The translations under genes and the position numbers were made by a program. A model generated the notes under the pieces. That model saw only the letters and a list, made by a program, of their open reading frames with translations. It was not told the DNA's origin and made no database searches. Shown here in pieces: positions 59,857 through 64,000 of a stretch of 64,000 nucleotides of DNA (position 1 is its first letter; every line of letters begins with the position of its first letter). The stretch is taken from positions 11,683 to 75,682 of the forward strand of contig NZ_JASLGE010000089.1 of assembly GCF_030150285.1 (NCBI RefSeq), read 5' to 3'. The stretch is from Pseudomonas sp. Its GTDB lineage: Bacteria; Pseudomonadota; Gammaproteobacteria; Pseudomonadales; Pseudomonadaceae.

Positions 59857-60308
59857 CAGGGCGCCTCGGTAATCAGGCCAACGTTACCGACCCCGGCTTG
59901 CTGCAGGCCCCCCATGGCACCCATGACCGATCCGTAGTCGACACTCTTGTCGCCCCGGATAAAGACCTGGGTGTGTTTGCCGCCTTCGTTGCCGGCACGG
60001 ATGATCTTGGTCACCGCATCCGTCATCTGAGGCAGGGTCATGGCCCTGTCTTGCTGCTTGTCGGTATCGACTTCGCTGCCAAGGTTCCAGTAATAGGTCT
60101 TGTCGGCCTTGATCGAAATGGTCAGGACCTGGGTGTTGTTGTCCTGCGGCAGGGCTTCACTGGAAACCTTGGGCAGATCGACCTTCACACCCTGATTGAG
60201 CATGGGCGCGGTAACCATGAAGATAACCAGCAGTACCAACATCACGTCGATGTAGGGCACCACGTTCATCTCGGCGACCGGCTTGCGTTTGTGGCGAACT
60301 CGGGCCAT
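59856..60308 (-). CDS. tolR: TolR, proton-channel subunit
   Basis: 150 residues with a single helix (about 18-38) carrying the essential Asp in VPYIDVMLVLLVIFM. The periplasmic ExbD-like domain follows. It pairs with TolQ and abuts tolA (1-base overlap). Confidence 0.95.
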   Translation of the reverse strand: MARVRHKRKPVAEMNVVPYIDVMLVLLVIFMVTAPMLNQGVKVDLPKVSSEALPQDNNTQVLTISIKADKTYYWNLGSEVDTDKQQDRAMTLPQMTDAVTKIIRAGNEGGKHTQVFIRGDKSVDYGSVMGAMGGLQQAGVGNVGLITEAP

Positions 60309-60321
60309 GGGAATTACCTGC

Positions 60322-61017
60322 TCACTCTTCGCTGGTGTGCACTTTACGGTGCAGGATCGCCTGAAACTCGTCGGCGAAGGTGTAGTAACGGCTGATCAGC
60401 GTTTCACCGCGTGCGGCAAAACGGTTGTAGGCGATCACCGCCGGGATGGCCGCGAACAGACCGATCGCCGTGGCGATCAGCGCTTCGGCAATACCCGGGG
60501 CCACAGTGGCCAGGGTCGCTTGCTGGGCAGTCGCCAGACCGCGGAAGGAGTTCATGATCCCCCAGACGGTACCGAACAGGCCGATGTACGGGCTGACGGA
60601 GCCGACAGTCGCAAGAAATGGCAAGCTCTGTTCAAGCTTCTCTTCTTCGCGGGAAATCGCAACGCGCATGGCGCGAGCAACACCTTCCATTACCGCTTCA
60701 GGCTCAACGCCCGGCTGCTGACGCAGGCGGGAGAATTCCTTGAAGCCGGCACGAAAGATCTGCTCGACACCGGAGTCCGGATCAGGATTGCTACCCGCCT
60801 GGCGATAGAGTTTCGACAGGTCGATACCCGACCAGAAACGCTCCTCGAAGCTCTCCAGGGCACGGCGGCCAGCGCGCAGCAGATTGCTGCGCTGAAAAAT
60901 CATGACCCATGAGGTCACCGATGCGGCCACCAGGATCAGCATTACCAACTGCACAACGACACTGGCATTGCTGACCAAGCTCCACATGGAGGAATGGTCG
61001 ACGACGTTAGCTTCCAC
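60322..61017 (-). CDS. tolQ: TolQ, proton-channel subunit
   Basis: 231 residues with three membrane helices (about 15-37, 135-160 and 170-195) and the MotA/ExbB core, including the Thr-rich TVWGIMNSFRG and GIAEALIATAIGL. It overlaps ybgC by 11 bases. Confidence 0.95.
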   Translation of the reverse strand: MEANVVDHSSMWSLVSNASVVVQLVMLILVAASVTSWVMIFQRSNLLRAGRRALESFEERFWSGIDLSKLYRQAGSNPDPDSGVEQIFRAGFKEFSRLRQQPGVEPEAVMEGVARAMRVAISREEEKLEQSLPFLATVGSVSPYIGLFGTVWGIMNSFRGLATAQQATLATVAPGIAEALIATAIGLFAAIPAVIAYNRFAARGETLISRYYTFADEFQAILHRKVHTSEE

Positions 61018-61474
61018 GCTTTATCTCCTGCTCTGAGTGTGTACCCGCGCCGCTCGCGGCGGCAAAGGCCGCACGCAAAGCTTCGGGAATGGCCCGGGGT
61101 TTCAAACTATCGGCGCGCACACAGGCCACCAGAAACTGCCCTTCACAGAGCAGCACGTTATCCGTTGCCCGCCTGACCTGCTGCTTGAAGCGCAGGCTGG
61201 CACGGTTCAATTCGATCACTTCGGCACTTACCAGCAGCTCATCGTCCAGCCGCGCCGGCACGTGATAACGGGCCTCGCTGGAATGCACGACAAACAACAG
61301 GTTCTCCCCCACCAGCTCGGACTGGGCAAACCCCAGATCCCGCAACCGCTCGGTTCGAGCCCGCTCCATAAACTTTAAGTAATTGACGTAATACACGATG
61401 CCGCCAGCATCGGTGTCCTCGTAATAAACGCGACAACGATGTGCGAACGACTGGAGCCCGTTTTGCGCGCGCAT
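61007..61474 (-). CDS. ybgC: YbgC, Tol-Pal associated acyl-CoA thioesterase
   Basis: 155 residues of the hot-dog fold. The motif YYEDTDAGGIVYYVNYLKFMERAR carries the catalytic Asp (about residue 22). It hydrolyses short or medium acyl-CoA or acyl-ACP and leads the tol-pal operon. The 136-base gap to ruvB contains no other gene and probably holds the tol promoter. Confidence 0.92.
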   Translation of the reverse strand: MRAQNGLQSFAHRCRVYYEDTDAGGIVYYVNYLKFMERARTERLRDLGFAQSELVGENLLFVVHSSEARYHVPARLDDELLVSAEVIELNRASLRFKQQVRRATDNVLLCEGQFLVACVRADSLKPRAIPEALRAAFAAASGAGTHSEQEIKRGS

Positions 61475-61610
61475 ACTCTAGTGCTTACTCCTCAGGTTGC
61501 CAATCCGGCCAGACAACTGTTTTTCATTGTTCGACGACTTTATTCAGCAGGAACGATCACGCCAGCCTATAGGACAGCACAAAGACAAAAAAATTGACGC
61601 CCCCCAGAGA

Positions 61611-62672
61611 TCATGACTCGTCCAACGCGTCCAGAAATTCGTCTACTACAGGCATTTCCCCCAACCGCGAAGGAATATTCAGCCCAAAATGTAAATAAGC
61701 ATGTCGCGTCACCACCCGCCCGCGCGGTGTACGCATGATATAGCCCTGCTGGATCAGGTACGGCTCCAGCACATCTTCAATGGTGTGGCGCTCTTCGCTG
61801 ATCGCCGCTGCCAGGCTGTCGACCCCCACCGGGCCACCGTCGAACTTCTCGATCATGGTCAACAGTAGCCGTCGGTCCTGATGGTCGAAACCATGTTCGT
61901 CCACATCCAGCAGGTTCAATGCCAGGTCTGCCACCGCCTTGGTGATCTGCCCCTTCGCCCGGACCTCGGCAAAGTCACGCACGCGGCGCAGCAGCCGATT
62001 GGCGATCCGTGGCGTGCCACGGGCCCGACGAGCCACCTCATAGGCACCTGCCGCCTCGATGGGCAGCCCGAGAATCCCGCCCGAACGGCTGACAATCGTT
62101 GCCAGGTCGTCCGTGCTGTAGAACTCCAGGCGCTGCACGATGCCGAAACGGTCGCGCAGCGGATTGGTCAGCATGCCGGCGCGGGTCGTGGCACCGACCA
62201 GGGTGAAGGGCGGCAGGTCGAGCTTGATCGAACGCGCCGCCGGCCCTTCGCCGATCATGATATCGAGCTGGAAATCCTCCATCGCGGGGTACAGCACTTC
62301 CTCGACAATCGGCGAAAGACGATGGATTTCATCGATAAACAGCACATCGTGCGGCTCAAGATTGGTCAGCAGCGCCGCCAGGTCGCCGGGGCGCTCAAGC
62401 ACCGGGCCCGAAGTGCTTTTGATCGACACCCCCATTTCCTGGGCAATGATATTGGCCAGGGTTGTCTTGCCCAGCCCGGGAGGACCAAAGATCAGCGTGT
62501 GATCCAGGGACTCATTACGCCCGCGAGCGGCCTGGATAAACAGCTCCATCTGCTCCTTCACCTTGGGCTGGCCAATGTACTCGGCCAGGCTCAGGGGCCG
62601 GATCGCGCGATCCTGAATCTCTTCGCGGTCGCGCCCACTGGAGGCGGTTATCAGACGGTCAGCTTCAATCAC
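61611..62672 (-). CDS. ruvB: RuvB, Holliday-junction branch-migration ATPase
   Basis: 353 residues from GTG 62672, directly after the ruvA stop codon. AAA+ motifs: GPPGLGKTT (Walker A), LFIDEIHRL (Walker B), GATTRAGML (sensor 1), and a C-terminal winged helix (RGRVVTRHAY). It pumps DNA through the RuvA-bound junction. Confidence 0.97.
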   Translation of the reverse strand: MIEADRLITASSGRDREEIQDRAIRPLSLAEYIGQPKVKEQMELFIQAARGRNESLDHTLIFGPPGLGKTTLANIIAQEMGVSIKSTSGPVLERPGDLAALLTNLEPHDVLFIDEIHRLSPIVEEVLYPAMEDFQLDIMIGEGPAARSIKLDLPPFTLVGATTRAGMLTNPLRDRFGIVQRLEFYSTDDLATIVSRSGGILGLPIEAAGAYEVARRARGTPRIANRLLRRVRDFAEVRAKGQITKAVADLALNLLDVDEHGFDHQDRRLLLTMIEKFDGGPVGVDSLAAAISEERHTIEDVLEPYLIQQGYIMRTPRGRVVTRHAYLHFGLNIPSRLGEMPVVDEFLDALDES

Positions 62673-63293
62673 TTAAATCATTCCCTTCAGGGCACGGCGG
62701 ATCATGTCTTCACTGCTCAGGTTCTTGTCCTTGATGGCCGAAACCGCCTTGCTCGCTTCCTGGGGCTTGTAGCCCAGGGAGATCAGCGCGCTGACCGCAT
62801 CGGTCTCGGCGCTCGGCTGGGCAGCCGGCGCAGCTCCATCAGGCTGGTTCGGCACCAGGGCGAACATGCTCGGCACCGTTTCCCAGGCCTTGAAACGGTC
62901 CTTAAGTTCGACCAACAGCCGTTCAGCCGTCTTTTTGCCAACGCCCGGCACCTTGACCAGCGCCGACGTATCCTGGGCCTGGACACAGCGTACCAACTCA
63001 TCGACCTCAAGACTCGACATCAAGGCCAGCGCCAGTTTGGGACCTACGCCATTGAGGCGGATCAGCTCGCGAAAAAAGTCGCGTTCACGCTTGCCGACAA
63101 AGCCGTAGAGTAGCTGGGCGTCTTCACGCACGACCAGGTGCGTGTGCAGCGTCAGCGGCTCACCGACCGGCGGTAAACGGTAGAGGGTGGTCATGGGCAC
63201 TTCCAGCTCGTAGCCGAGGCCATTCACATCCAGAATCAGGTGCGGCGGCTGTTTCTCAGCCAAGGTGCCGCGCAAGCGTCCAATCACGTTCAA
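62673..63293 (-). CDS. ruvA: RuvA, Holliday-junction binding protein
   Basis: 206 residues. The N-terminal OB fold (MNVIGRLRGTL), the two helix-hairpin-helix motifs (LNGVGPKLALALMS and VPGVGKKTAERLL) and the C-terminal domain that contacts RuvB are all visible. A tetramer holds the junction square-planar. ruvB follows without a gap. Confidence 0.97.
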   Translation of the reverse strand: MNVIGRLRGTLAEKQPPHLILDVNGLGYELEVPMTTLYRLPPVGEPLTLHTHLVVREDAQLLYGFVGKRERDFFRELIRLNGVGPKLALALMSSLEVDELVRCVQAQDTSALVKVPGVGKKTAERLLVELKDRFKAWETVPSMFALVPNQPDGAAPAAQPSAETDAVSALISLGYKPQEASKAVSAIKDKNLSSEDMIRRALKGMI

Positions 63294-63376
63294 ATCCTTA
63301 AATTTCGGTCAGCTCCCCGGCATCAGGCGCCAGAGCGGACCTGGACTATTGAGCAGCGGTACGGGCGTCGATGCTA

Positions 63377-63901
63377 TCAGAGACGCAGACGGCCGCCACG
63401 ACTGCGTGCCATGCCCAGGCCATGGGGTAGCAAGCTGGAGCGGGTATGAGCATGGCACAGGGCGATGGCCAGGGCATCCGAGGCATCGACCTGGGGCTTG
63501 CTGGTGAGCTTGAGCAAATGCATCACCATCAGCATGACCTGGTCCTTGTTCGCCCCGCCAGTTCCGGCGACCGCCTGCTTGACCTGGGTCGCGGTGTACT
63601 CGGCAATCTCCAGGTTTTCCTCCGCGCCCGCGACGATGGCAGCGCCACGCGCCTGACCCAACTTCAGGGCCGAATCAGCGTTCTTGGCCATAAAGACCTT
63701 CTCGATCCCCATGGTGATCGGCTCGTAGGTCTGGATAACCTCGCGCACGCCCCGGTACACCGCCTGCAAGCGATCGTGCAACTCGCCGCTACCGGTGCGG
63801 ATACAGCCCGACGCCACATAAATACAGCCCCGACCGGTGTCGCGTACCACGCCATAACCGGTAATCCGCGAACCGGGGTCGATACCTAGAATAAGAGTCA
63901 T
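63377..63901 (-). CDS. ruvC: RuvC, Holliday-junction resolvase
   Basis: 174 residues from ATG 63901 (MTLILGIDPGS). Catalytic acids: D7 in GIDPGS, Glu in GIEKVFM (about 66) and the two Asp in VDASDALAIALCH (about 139-142). The frame is open upstream, but without a start matching the family. It cuts junctions bound by RuvAB. The remaining 99 bases to the window edge show no complete gene. Confidence 0.97.
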   Translation of the reverse strand: MTLILGIDPGSRITGYGVVRDTGRGCIYVASGCIRTGSGELHDRLQAVYRGVREVIQTYEPITMGIEKVFMAKNADSALKLGQARGAAIVAGAEENLEIAEYTATQVKQAVAGTGGANKDQVMLMVMHLLKLTSKPQVDASDALAIALCHAHTRSSLLPHGLGMARSRGGRLRL

Positions 63902-64000
63902 AGCGCCTGCAGCTTGAAAATGAATACCTTGCGCACATACCGCGCACCGGCTTGAAGGCAGAAGCCGCAAGCCCCCTGCGCCGATCGAGAGCGTTGGGGA

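Noticed and set aside
61881..63113. Plus-strand frame of 410 codons
   Set aside because: Antisense shadow of ruvB and ruvA in high-GC DNA.

Overview
The window is Pseudomonas chromosome, probably from the fluorescens/putida/syringae side of the genus. The right end (54.5-64 kb) is a core block on the minus strand: ruvC-ruvA-ruvB-ybgC-tolQ-tolR-tolA-tolB-pal-cpoB-queE-queC followed by a tRNA-Lys(UUU) gene. The same order flanks a well known tRNA-Lys integration site in P. aeruginosa. Everything left of the tRNA (1-54.47 kb) is the right-hand part of an integrative and conjugative element (ICE) of the PFGI-1/pKLC102/PAGI type. Its left end, with partition, topoisomerase and probably pilus genes, lies outside the window.

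ICE backbone. 3.3-9.8 kb holds ICE housekeeping genes on the + strand: DUF3577/STY4534, DUF3275, two unknowns, a DUF6094-type methyltransferase and a large SNF2-like helicase. Several of these genes are preceded by a GC-rich hairpin. 17.1-22.5, 28.2-36.1 and 45.4-50.5 kb hold the mating apparatus in the usual order: PFL_4693-type protein, lytic transglycosylase, PFL_4695, TraD coupling ATPase, PFL_4697, RAQPRD, PFL_4701 to 4706 including the VirB4-like ATPase, then PFL_4709, 4710, 4711, TraG and DUF3742. A MobH relaxase (TraI) and a tyrosine integrase next to the tRNA close the element. The integrase reading frame carries an in-frame TGA.

Cargo. The backbone is opened at four places, and each holds accessory genes that are mostly anti-phage or stress related. 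(1) 1.0-2.9 kb: an AbiE type IV toxin-antitoxin pair with a palindromic operator and a third small gene. (2) 9.9-17.0 kb: a complete type II CBASS operon (HNH-SAVED effector Cap5, CD-NTase, Cap2 E1/E2, Cap3 JAMM peptidase), a convergent DEDDh exonuclease and a frameshifted AbrB-like gene. (3) 22.5-28.1 kb: a 1362-residue membrane-anchored KAP P-loop ATPase and a DUF2931 remnant. (4) 36.1-45.3 kb: a structured RNA leader with a small ORF and a DUF3077 gene, SOS-controlled umuDC, a broken yedK, a histidine-kinase scrap, a Septu-like ATPase/HNH pair, and a two-gene operon of a DUF3696 ATPase with a protein of unknown family that may have a PLD-like fold. This last pair is the best candidate in the window for an undescribed defence system.

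Decay. Integrase (nonsense), umuC (C-terminal frameshift), yedK (internal deletion), an AbrB-like gene (frameshift) and two gene scraps are all damaged inside the ICE, while no core gene is. The element may be immobilised, or the assembly may carry local errors. All family names are from reading protein motifs by eye; no database search was possible.
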